Source of the DNA: Chloroflexota bacterium
GTDB lineage: Bacteria > Chloroflexota > Dehalococcoidia > Dehalococcoidales > RBG-16-60-22
Length of the DNA stretch: 11,121 bases
Assembly (NCBI GenBank): GCA_016875955.1
Contig: VGOH01000027.1
Location: 1-11,121, forward strand
Reading direction: 5' to 3'
Made by a program: the position numbers and the translations under genes. A model generated the notes under the pieces. That model had not been told where the DNA came from, ran no database searches, and saw only the letters and a list, made by a program, of their open reading frames with translations. Each line of letters begins with the position of its first letter. The stretch's first letter is position 1. Positions 1 to 6,136 of the stretch are shown in pieces.

Positions 1-2021
1 CCTTTTGGTTCCAGGAAGGCCTTGGCCATTGCCATGTTCTCTCTCTCGGCGCTGAAAGCGACGTAAAGCGGCTTCTCCGGGTATTTCTTTGCCAGGTTGA
101 CCAGGAAGTCCAGGGGTGGAATGCCAATGTTTCTGGCCAGCATGAGAATTGACACCACGGCATCGATATTTTTATCCTGCATCAGGGCTTCAATGGCCTC
201 TCGGTAGCTGAACTCAACGTCGTGTTCGAACACTGACGGCCAGATATCCACCGGATTGCGCATGCGGACGAAGGCCGGGCTTATCTCCTGAAGACGCCTT
301 CGGTTTTTTTCCTCTAGCTCGGGGATTTCAAGATGCCACCGCCTACGGCAGAGGTCGGAAAGCACCACCAGCAGGGCGCCGGAAGGCGCGATGAAGCCTG
401 TTCGGTTTCCCTTTGGCAGCGGCATACAGGAGATTGCCCGGGCGGTCAGCACCAGGTGCGAATATTCATAAATCCGGGTGATGCCGGCCTGTCTGATGGC
501 GCCGTCCAGAATGCGCTCGTCCGAGGCCATAGACGCGGTATGGGTCGCAGATGCTTTGGCCCCCTCCCCGGTGACGCCTCCCATAAGCAGGAAGACGGGC
601 TTGCGGCGGGTAACCTGGCGCGCCACTTCAATAAATCGACCCGGCCGCTTTATGCTTTCCAGATAAAGGAAAATATACTTTGTCTCCGGGTCGTCGGCGT
701 AATATTCAAGGACATCGCTCTCATCGACATCAATTTTATTGCCCAGCCCGGTCACCCTGGCCACCCCAAAATGCTCGTCGATGATGATGCAGTACATGGT
801 GTGAGTGGCAAAGTTGCCCGTCTGAGCGATGTAGGAGACATTGCCCCGCGGGACCTTGCCCAGCGGGAAAATGCTGGTGGTGAGGTTAGCGGGCGTTGAG
901 GTATGGCCGGAGGTGTTGGGGCCGACGGCAATGGCACCGGCATCAGCGATGGCGCGTGTCAGTTCCTTCTGGAGCGCCTTGCCACCCTCGTCGACCTCGG
1001 AGAAGCCGCCGGCGCAGAGGACGAAGGCTGTAACGCCCTTGGCGAGGCATTCCTTTACCGATTGTACCGTGGCCTGAGCGGGGATGACGATAGCCGCCAG
1101 GTCAACGCCGTCGGGCAGTTCAGCGATTGATGAGCAGACGGGTACGCCCATGATTTCACCGCCCCTGGGATTGACCGGGTAGACCTTGCCTTTATAGCCA
1201 TTTACCAGGATATTGTTCAGGACGGTATGGCCAGCCTTGCCGGGCGTGCCCGAGGCTCCAATCACGGCGATGCTTTCCGGATTGTAGAGCTTGGTCAGGT
1301 CCTTCTTGGGGGCTGTTTTAGCCGCTGGCTTGGCGGGCTCTTTGCTCAAGGTGACCAGCGCGTCCACGGCGACCGGCTGGCCGTCAGCTCTGATTTTAAG
1401 CGGATTGATATCAATTGAATGTATATGCCCGTACTGAAGACCAATTTCGCCAAGCTTGACCAGAATGCCGGCCAGCACATCGACGGCAACGGCGGCTTCG
1501 CCGCGGAATGGCTCAAGCAGCTTTTTATACTGGATTTCCTGGACCATTTCCCGGGCATCCAGTATGGTCAGGGGCGCCAGGCGAAAAACGATGTCCTGGA
1601 AGACCTCGGTCATGATGCCGCCGAGCCCGAACATGACGCAGGGGCCGAAATGGTCATCGCGTACCAGACCGCAGACCAGCTCCCGCTCGCCTTTCACCAT
1701 CTCCTGAACCAGCACCGCCTCGCTGCCAGGTATCCGCAGCAGACGCCGGCTTTCCTGTTTTACCTCCTCCGGGCTTTTCAGGTTCAGGGAAATGCCGCCG
1801 ACCTCTGTTTTATGCAGGAGCTCTCTCCCGGAGGCTTTCAATACCACCGGAAACCCGAGCCTCACTGCCTCCTTGGTGGCGGCATCGGCGTCATTGGCCA
1901 GGGCTTCGCGGCAGACCGGAATGCCAAAGCTGGCACAGAATCTTTTGGCATCATATTCATTTAGAGCTTTCTGACCCTGGCTTAAGGCTTCCCCGATGAT
2001 GTCCATGAATGCTGTCACCAT
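1..2021 (-). CDS. ADP-forming acyl-CoA (acetate-CoA) synthetase, fused beta-alpha form, 3' end off window
   Basis: The enzyme family (ACD, succinyl-CoA-synthetase superfamily) catalyses acyl-CoA + ADP + Pi = acid + CoA + ATP in the cytoplasm. About 673 codons are visible without a stop, so I estimate only a few dozen residues are missing. Domain order read from the translation: ATP-grasp (about residues 1-225) with the LLHKTEVGG motif, His70 matching the beta-subunit phosphate-shuttle histidine; a Lys/Ala/Pro linker (about 225-240); a CoA-binding Rossmann domain starting LYNPESIAVIGASG (about 244) and ending at GPNTSG; then a succinyl-CoA-ligase-like domain with ATHTASMAS, His494 matching the alpha phosphohistidine. 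The ATP-grasp part leads, the reverse of the common alpha-beta fusion. The start is ambiguous: AAAGGA (2022-2027) lies very close to ATG 2021, GTG 2018 is also possible, and ATG 2006 is in frame. Transcribed divergently from lysA. The acyl substrate cannot be read from sequence. Confidence 0.9.
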   Translation of the reverse strand, partial: MVTAFMDIIGEALSQGQKALNEYDAKRFCASFGIPVCREALANDADAATKEAVRLGFPVVLKASGRELLHKTEVGGISLNLKSPEEVKQESRRLLRIPGSEAVLVQEMVKGERELVCGLVRDDHFGPCVMFGLGGIMTEVFQDIVFRLAPLTILDAREMVQEIQYKKLLEPFRGEAAVAVDVLAGILVKLGEIGLQYGHIHSIDINPLKIRADGQPVAVDALVTLSKEPAKPAAKTAPKKDLTKLYNPESIAVIGASGTPGKAGHTVLNNILVNGYKGKVYPVNPRGGEIMGVPVCSSIAELPDGVDLAAIVIPAQATVQSVKECLAKGVTAFVLCAGGFSEVDEGGKALQKELTRAIADAGAIAVGPNTSGHTSTPANLTTSIFPLGKVPRGNVSYIAQTGNFATHTMYCIIIDEHFGVARVTGLGNKIDVDESDVLEYYADDPETKYIFLYLESIKRPGRFIEVARQVTRRKPVFLLMGGVTGEGAKASATHTASMASDERILDGAIRQAGITRIYEYSHLVLTARAISCMPLPKGNRTGFIAPSGALLVVLSDLCRRRWHLEIPELEEKNRRRLQEISPAFVRMRNPVDIWPSVFEHDVEFSYREAIEALMQDKNIDAVVSILMLARNIGIPPLDFLVNLAKKYPEKPLYVAFSAERENMAMAKAFLEPK

Positions 2022-2051
2022 TCCTTTCGTCTAAACATTTAGCCTCAAAAA

Positions 2052-2080
2052 ATTATTACATAGTGGCCTGTGAATGGCAA
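2052..2080 (-). promoter_or_regulatory. Candidate sigma-70-type promoter for the acyl-CoA synthetase gene
   Basis: Read on the minus strand, TTGCCA (2080-2075; 5 of 6 to the -35 consensus) and AATAAT (2057-2052; 5 of 6 to the -10 consensus) are separated by exactly 17 bp. The -10 box ends about 30 bp before the start codon. Both boxes sit in an AT-rich patch that contrasts with the GC-rich coding DNA around it. This is consensus matching only. Confidence 0.5.
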
Positions 2081-2128
2081 GTTAGATTTACTCAAGGTTT
2101 TATTTGCCTTTGGTTGCTATGTGCTTAC

Positions 2129-2229
2129 CTCACCCCTGACCCCTCTCCAGCCAGAACCACTGGTAATAAACTACAGGCATTAATGGCTGGAGAGGGGAGT
2201 TAAGATGAGAGGGGGAGCAAGGGGGTGAG
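2129..2229. repeat. Nested intergenic inverted repeat (REP/MITE-like palindrome)
   Basis: A perfect 14-bp inverted repeat pairs CCCCTCTCCAGCCA (2140-2153) with TGGCTGGAGAGGGG (2184-2197) around a 30-nt loop. Outside it, CTCACCCC (2129-2136) pairs with GGGGTGAG (2222-2229), giving a second, outer 8-bp arm. The left side is C-rich with a tandem ACCCCTGACCCCT pattern; the right side is G-rich with GAGAGGGG occurring twice (2190-2197 and 2207-2214). No reading frame of note lies inside and no T-run follows, so it is not a standard terminator. It resembles dispersed palindromic elements or small non-autonomous mobile elements. A regulatory role between the two divergent promoters is also possible. 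Confidence 0.7.
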
Positions 2230-2266
2230 TAAAAGAACAACTAGATGCAAATAGTATCTTACTCAA

Positions 2267-2295
2267 TTGACTTTGCCGCAAGGCGTTGCTAACAT
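2267..2295 (+). promoter_or_regulatory. Candidate sigma-70-type promoter for lysA-holB-ricT
   Basis: TTGACT (2267-2272; 5 of 6 to the -35 consensus) and TAACAT (2290-2295; 4 of 6 to the -10 consensus) are separated by 17 bp. Transcription would begin around 2301-2303, giving a very short leader carrying the Shine-Dalgarno sequence in front of ATG 2312. This is consensus matching only, but the geometry is good. Confidence 0.45.
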
Positions 2296-2301
2296 TGAAG
2301 C

Positions 2302-2307
2302 AGGAGG
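2302..2307 (+). promoter_or_regulatory. Shine-Dalgarno AGGAGG that fixes the lysA start
   Basis: A full AGGAGG lies 4 nt before ATG 2312. The frame stays open upstream to a TTG at 2267, but that codon has no comparable ribosome binding site and coincides with the proposed -35 box. The site therefore favours translation from 2312. Confidence 0.75.
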
Positions 2308-2311
2308 AAGC

Positions 2312-3634
2312 ATGGTTGCACCGCAAAACAAGTCCCGACTGGTACTGTTTCCGCGGACAGCTGAAGTCAGCAGGAAGGGCCATCTGGTTATCGGTGGCTG
2401 CGATACCGTGGCACTGGCCGAAGAATACGGCACGCCTCTCTATGTTTTTGATGAGGCGACGCTGCGCCAGAAGTGCGCTGAATTCAGGGAAGAGTTCGGC
2501 AGGCGCTACCCGGAAACGGCCATCGTTTACGCGGGCAAGGCGTTTATCAACCGGGCGCTGGCGCTCATTTTCAAGGAAGCAGGACTCGGGCTGGACGTTG
2601 TCTCCGGCGGCGAGCTGAGCATCGCCCGTTCCGTGGACTTCCCGATGGCCAAGGTCTATTTACACGGCAACAACAAGTCGGCCGAGGAGCTTGGCATGGC
2701 CCTGGAAGCGAAGGTCGGCCACATCGTTATCGATAATACTCAGGAACTGGAGATGCTGGCGGCGTTGGCCGGGCAGCGGGGTGTGAGGCCTGATGTCCTG
2801 CTGCGGTTGACGCCGGGCGTCGACCCGCATACGCACCATCACATCACCACCGGCGTCGTGGACAGCAAGTTCGGCATTCCTCTGGCCGCCGCTGATGAGG
2901 CAGTGGTCAGGGCGATGTCAGCGGCCAACCTGAACCTTATCGGGCTGCAATTTCACATCGGCTCGCAGATATTTGAGGTCGAGCCGTACCGTGCCGCCAT
3001 AAGGATTATTCTGGACCTGGCGGCGGAGATGAAGCTGAAGCACCGTTTTGCGCTTCAGGAACTGGATGTCGGCGGCGGCTTCGCTGTCCAGTATACGGTT
3101 GATACCCCGGCGCCATCGGTGGCTGACTATGCCGATGTAATTGTCTCCACGGTAAAAGAGAAGTGCCGTGAGCACAACCTAGGCCTGCCGAGGCTGGTCA
3201 TTGAGCCGGGCCGGTCTATCGTGGGGAGGGCCGGCGTGGCCCTGTACCGGGTCGGCGTGGTCAAGGAGATACCCGGCGTCAGGTGTTACGTATCCGTAGA
3301 CGGCGGCATGGCTGACAATATCCGCCCCGCCATTTACGGCGCTAGGTATGAGGCGGTGGCGGCCAGCCGGATGAATGATAGTCAGAAGAGAAAGGTTACC
3401 ATTGCCGGCAAGTTCTGCGAGTCCGGCGATATTCTGATTAAGGATATTGACCTGCCCGGCATGTCCGCAGGTGACATCCTGGCGGTGCCCGATTGCGGGG
3501 CTTACTGTCTGGCGATGGCCAGCAATTATAATGCCTCGCAGAAGCCGGCCATCGTGCTGACCAATGCGGGAAAGGCGCGCCTGATTCGCCGCCGGGAGAC
3601 ATACGAGGACTTGCTGCGGTGCGATTTACTGTGA
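2312..3634 (+). CDS. lysA: Diaminopimelate decarboxylase
   Basis: A PLP-dependent fold-III decarboxylase that converts meso-diaminopimelate to L-lysine plus CO2, the last step of lysine synthesis, in the cytoplasm. From ATG 2312 the product is 440 aa, within the usual LysA range. An alanine-racemase-like TIM barrel comes first: YAGKA with the PLP lysine K76, HIGSQ at 215-219, LDVGGGF from 251, and EPGR at 298-301. The beta-barrel domain follows, with CESGD (C369 supplied across the dimer interface) and GAY at 396-398. The PLP motif is YAGKA where many LysA proteins have YAVKAN. The start is set by AGGAGG upstream and avoids a 15-codon TTG extension. It is the first gene of the run with holB (15-bp gap) and ricT. 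Related carboxynorspermidine or arginine decarboxylases are less likely, given the HIGSQ, EPGR and CESGD motifs together. Confidence 0.95.
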   Translation: MVAPQNKSRLVLFPRTAEVSRKGHLVIGGCDTVALAEEYGTPLYVFDEATLRQKCAEFREEFGRRYPETAIVYAGKAFINRALALIFKEAGLGLDVVSGGELSIARSVDFPMAKVYLHGNNKSAEELGMALEAKVGHIVIDNTQELEMLAALAGQRGVRPDVLLRLTPGVDPHTHHHITTGVVDSKFGIPLAAADEAVVRAMSAANLNLIGLQFHIGSQIFEVEPYRAAIRIILDLAAEMKLKHRFALQELDVGGGFAVQYTVDTPAPSVADYADVIVSTVKEKCREHNLGLPRLVIEPGRSIVGRAGVALYRVGVVKEIPGVRCYVSVDGGMADNIRPAIYGARYEAVAASRMNDSQKRKVTIAGKFCESGDILIKDIDLPGMSAGDILAVPDCGAYCLAMASNYNASQKPAIVLTNAGKARLIRRRETYEDLLRCDLL

Positions 3635-3649
3635 GAGGTCTGATTTGGC

Positions 3650-4702
3650 ATGTGGCAGGTAGTGGGGCAGGATAAAACAGTTGCTATTTTGCGTAGCGGC
3701 CTGGAACGTGGGAAACTGGCCCATGCTTATCTGATTGCCGGCCCGCCTCACGTGGGCAAGATGACGCTGGCGCTGGATATAGCCCAGGCCCTGAACTGTG
3801 AATCGGCGAAAGCGCCCTGCGGGCAGTGCCCGTCCTGCCAGAAAATCATGGCGGGCAATCATGCCGATGTCCAGATAATCGGCCTGGCCCAGAACGGGGA
3901 GGCGGCTGAGGCCAAGCTTATCAGCATCGACCAGGTGCGGGATATGCAGCACTCGGCCAGCCTGCCGCCATTTGAGGGCAAATGCAAGGTATTCATTATT
4001 GAGGATGCCGAGCTGCTGTCAATTGAGGCGGCCAACTGCCTGCTCAAAACGCTGGAGGAACCCGTGGACAAAATAGTCTTCCTCCTGCTGACCACGAACG
4101 AGAAGCTGCTGCCGGAGACGGTGGTCTCGCGCTGCCAGCGTCTGGAAATGACGCCGATGTCTCCGCCGCAAATGGAAGAGGCGCTGCAAAAGCGCTGGGG
4201 ACTTGAGCCGGGTAAGGCCAGACTGCTGGCCCGATTGTCCAGGGGGTGTCTGGGCTGGGCGATTACGGCGGCGGCCAGCGACCGTATGCTGCAGGAGAGG
4301 GCGCTGAAGCTGGAAAATTTATATGCCATCATCAGGGCGGACGCTGAGGAGCGTTTTGATAAAGCGGCGCAGCTGGCAGCCCAGTTTGCCCAGAGCCGGT
4401 CAGCGGTGCAGGAAACGCTGGAACTCTGGCAGGGCTGGTGGCGTGACCTGCTGCTGGTGAAGACAGGCTGTGCGGACTGCGTGACCAATATCGACCAGTT
4501 GAGCAGATTGCATAATATGGCGGGACATTATACCCTGGAACAGGTGAGGGGTGGTATCGGCAGCATAAAGGCGGTGGAAATGCAGTTAAAGTATAATGCC
4601 AATCCACGGCTAGCCTTGGAAGTGCTGATGCTGGATATGCCGGGCGGAAAGGCCGGTAGCCGTGGAGGTTTAACGGCAGGAGTGAAAGTAACCAATGGCT
4701 GA
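3650..4702 (+). CDS. holB: DNA polymerase III subunit delta-prime
   Basis: A clamp-loader ATPase-fold subunit that helps open the beta sliding clamp and load it on DNA. The 350-aa product has VGQ and HAYL near the N-terminus, a P-loop GPPHVGKMT at 31-39, a zinc-binding cysteine set C50, C57, C60, C63, a Walker-B-like FIIEDAELL about 115-123, LLKTLEEP at 131-138, and the sensor-1 SRC motif at 160-162. The P-loop has Met where a catalytic Walker A has Ser/Thr directly after the Lys, and the Walker B reads E-D rather than D-E. Both fit delta-prime, which is usually a non-hydrolysing subunit, rather than DnaX. Its length also rules out full DnaX. It follows lysA by 15 bp, and its stop overlaps the ricT start by 8 bp, which suggests translational coupling. 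Confidence 0.92.
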   Translation: MWQVVGQDKTVAILRSGLERGKLAHAYLIAGPPHVGKMTLALDIAQALNCESAKAPCGQCPSCQKIMAGNHADVQIIGLAQNGEAAEAKLISIDQVRDMQHSASLPPFEGKCKVFIIEDAELLSIEAANCLLKTLEEPVDKIVFLLLTTNEKLLPETVVSRCQRLEMTPMSPPQMEEALQKRWGLEPGKARLLARLSRGCLGWAITAAASDRMLQERALKLENLYAIIRADAEERFDKAAQLAAQFAQSRSAVQETLELWQGWWRDLLLVKTGCADCVTNIDQLSRLHNMAGHYTLEQVRGGIGSIKAVEMQLKYNANPRLALEVLMLDMPGGKAGSRGGLTAGVKVTNG

Positions 4703-5492
4703 ACAGATTGTTGGCGTGCGCTTCAAGACGACGGGCAAGGTCTATTACTTTGACCCGGCTGGCCTGGAACTGGAGGTCAACGATTACGTTATCGTGGAGA
4801 CGAGCCGCGGCACGGAGCTGGGGAAGGTGGTCATTGCCCCAAGGCAGGTGCCGGCCAATGAGGTTAACGAATCATTCAAGCCGGTAAAGCGCAAGGCCGA
4901 GCCGGAGGACGTTGCCCGTGCCAAGGAGCTTGATGCCAGTGCTGAGGAAGCACTCATCGGGTGCGGCAAGATGATTGAGGAGCTCCAGCTGCCGATGAAA
5001 CTCCTTTCCGCGGAATACAATGTTGACGGCAGTCGCCTCACCTTCCTGTTCAGCGCCGAGCAAAGGGTGGACTTTCGCGAGCTGGTGCGCCGGCTGACCA
5101 AGCAGTTTAAGGTAAAGGTGGAGTTGCGGCAGGTCGGCACCAGGGACGAGGCCAAGCTCATGGGTGGTTTCGGCCGATGCGGACGTCCCCTATGCTGCAT
5201 GAGCTTTATCACTGATTTTGACCCGGTCTCCATCAGAATGGCCAAGGACCAGGACCTGCCGCTGAACCCGATGAAAATCTCCGGCGTTTGCAATCGTCTG
5301 ATGTGCTGTCTGAGCTATGAGAACGAGCAGTACCGCGCCATGAAGGGAAAGATGCCCAAGATGGGCCAGCAGGTATCAACGGCCATGGGTGACGCCACCG
5401 TCGTGGGTAATAACCCGCTGAAGGAAACAGTGCTGGTAAAGCTGGAAAGCGAAGCGACCGTTGAGCTGCCGCTCAACCAGGTTTCATATTAA
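4695..5492 (+). CDS. ricT: PSP1-domain protein RicT (YaaT-like), Fe-S cluster ligand cysteines present
   Basis: RicT/YaaT (PSP1 C-terminal family). In Bacillus subtilis it forms the Ric complex with RicA and RicF, binds [4Fe-4S] clusters and assists RNase Y mRNA processing, with effects on competence, sporulation and biofilm formation. The 265-aa product matches the family in length and has the paired cysteine signature: GRCGRPLCC (C162, C167, C168) and GVCNRLMCC (C199, C204, C205), plus C90. The N-terminal half carries the VGVRFKTTGKVYYFDP opening. Its start lies inside the end of holB (ATGGCTGA, 8-bp overlap); AGGAG at 4678-4682 is 12 nt upstream, longer than ideal. The holB-yaaT neighbourhood is conserved in Bacillus, which supports the call. 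Whether RNase Y and the RicA/RicF partners exist in this organism cannot be seen here. Confidence 0.92.
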   Translation: MAEQIVGVRFKTTGKVYYFDPAGLELEVNDYVIVETSRGTELGKVVIAPRQVPANEVNESFKPVKRKAEPEDVARAKELDASAEEALIGCGKMIEELQLPMKLLSAEYNVDGSRLTFLFSAEQRVDFRELVRRLTKQFKVKVELRQVGTRDEAKLMGGFGRCGRPLCCMSFITDFDPVSIRMAKDQDLPLNPMKISGVCNRLMCCLSYENEQYRAMKGKMPKMGQQVSTAMGDATVVGNNPLKETVLVKLESEATVELPLNQVSY

Positions 5493-5501
5493 GCGGGTTT
5501 T

Positions 5502-6008
5502 TCACTGTGGCAGATATTTCTGCCACTCATCTCGCCTCTGCCGGTAGTGATAGGGGATGCTGAAGAGGAGGTTGTCGCTGGGGCGGGTCGGTTTGCGGAG
5601 GAGCTTCATGCCGGCTTCCTGTGGTGTCCTGCCGGCCTTGCGGCGGTTGCAGGGTACGCAGGCGCTGACCACGTTTTCCCAGGTATGCTGTCCGCTCCGA
5701 TAGCGGGGAATCACGTGGTCCAGGGTCAACTGCCTGGTCTCCTTGCCACAGTACTGGCAGGTATATTTATCACGGTTGAAGACCTCGTAGCGGGTCAGTT
5801 TTTTCTGCCGGTAGGGGCGCTTCACCATATAGGCCAGCCGTATTACGGAAGGCAGTTCAAAGCTGTTGCTGATGGTGTGGACAAAGCCAACGCCGTTTTC
5901 CAGCATCTCCGCCTTGCCCTGGTAAACCAGCACGATGGCACGTCTGGCCCGGCATATGGTGAGCGGTTCATAGCTCTGGTTCAGCACCAGAACAGGGATA
6001 TTTAACAT
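5502..6008 (-). CDS. HNH endonuclease family protein
   Basis: A small (168-aa) protein with a C-terminal HNH/zinc-finger nuclease fold, presumably a metal-dependent DNA nuclease; its physiological substrate is unknown. Visible motifs: CQYCGK (C84, C87), LDHVIPR with D97-H98, the central Asn at WENVV (N112), and CVPCN (C117, C120, N121). The cysteine pairs make the structural zinc site and the D-H/N/N residues the metal-binding catalytic core. The N-terminal 70 residues (PVLVLNQSYEPL, RARRAIVLV) are typical of the stand-alone chromosomal HNH proteins widespread in bacteria, rather than of homing or toxin nucleases. There is no upstream in-frame start; the best purine-rich site (GGAGGG, 6030-6025) is 16 nt away, so initiation looks weak. 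It converges on ricT with a 9-bp gap. No restriction methyltransferase is adjacent. Confidence 0.88.
   Translation of the reverse strand: MLNIPVLVLNQSYEPLTICRARRAIVLVYQGKAEMLENGVGFVHTISNSFELPSVIRLAYMVKRPYRQKKLTRYEVFNRDKYTCQYCGKETRQLTLDHVIPRYRSGQHTWENVVSACVPCNRRKAGRTPQEAGMKLLRKPTRPSDNLLFSIPYHYRQRRDEWQKYLPQ
5507..5526. repeat. Perfect 8-bp inverted repeat at the end of the HNH gene
   Basis: GTGGCAGA (5507-5514) and TCTGCCAC (5519-5526) form a perfect 8-bp stem with a 4-nt loop. It falls inside the last codons of the HNH gene, 15 bp past the ricT stop. A run of five T (5498-5502) precedes it on the plus strand, and no T-run follows on either strand. It is therefore not a textbook rho-independent terminator, but it could pause polymerase or protect 3' ends of the converging transcripts. 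Confidence 0.5.
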
Positions 6009-6041
6009 GCTTCTGAACTCATTTCCCTCCGAGACTACCTC

Positions 6042-6071
6042 ATTTTACAGGAAATATCCCGGCAGAAGCAA
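6042..6071 (-). promoter_or_regulatory. Candidate promoter for the HNH gene
   Basis: On the minus strand, TTGCTT (6071-6066) and TAAAAT (6047-6042; 5 of 6 to the -10 consensus) are 18 bp apart. They lie 33 bp before the HNH start and just downstream of the hairpin that follows the glycerate kinase gene. This would let the nuclease be transcribed separately from the glc operon. The -35 match is weak. Confidence 0.35.
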
Positions 6072-6096
6072 ACCAGCGACCCTTCGCCACCAAGTT

Positions 6097-6130
6097 CTTT
6101 AAAATCAGGAGGTGGTTTTGCCCTCCCCTG
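6097..6130 (-). terminator. Candidate rho-independent terminator after glycerate kinase
   Basis: On the minus strand, beginning 6 nt after the TAA stop of the kinase gene, CAGG-GG-AGG (6130-6122) can pair with CCTCCTG (6112-6106). This gives seven base pairs with a 2-nt bulge and a 9-nt loop, followed directly by ATTTTAAAG (6105-6097). Position and U-run fit an operon terminator; the bulge and the short U-run keep confidence moderate. Confidence 0.4.
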
Positions 6131-6136
6131 TTGTTA

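Noticed and set aside
333..899. 188-codon open frame on the plus strand
   Set aside because: Antisense to the acyl-CoA synthetase, whose minus-strand frame carries clear family motifs throughout; the plus-strand product has no recognisable domain.
1419..1964. 181-codon open frame on the plus strand
   Set aside because: Antisense to the ATP-grasp domain of the synthetase; a by-product of GC-rich codon bias.
2129..2229. CRISPR repeat or transcription terminator
   Set aside because: There is only one inverted-repeat unit with no spacers, and no T-run follows either arm.
3859..4488. 209-codon open frame on the minus strand inside holB
   Set aside because: holB is supported by P-loop, zinc-cysteine and SRC motifs; the antisense product is Ser/Arg-rich with no motifs.
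5469..5503. Rho-independent terminator for ricT (CCGCT/AGCGG then GTTTTTC)
   Set aside because: The stem is only 5 bp with an 18-nt loop, too weak to call as a feature; kept only as part of the junction finding.
5502..6008. HNH protein as part of a restriction, homing or defence system
   Set aside because: No methyltransferase, intron, immunity or phage gene is adjacent, and the N-terminal region looks like the common stand-alone chromosomal HNH family.
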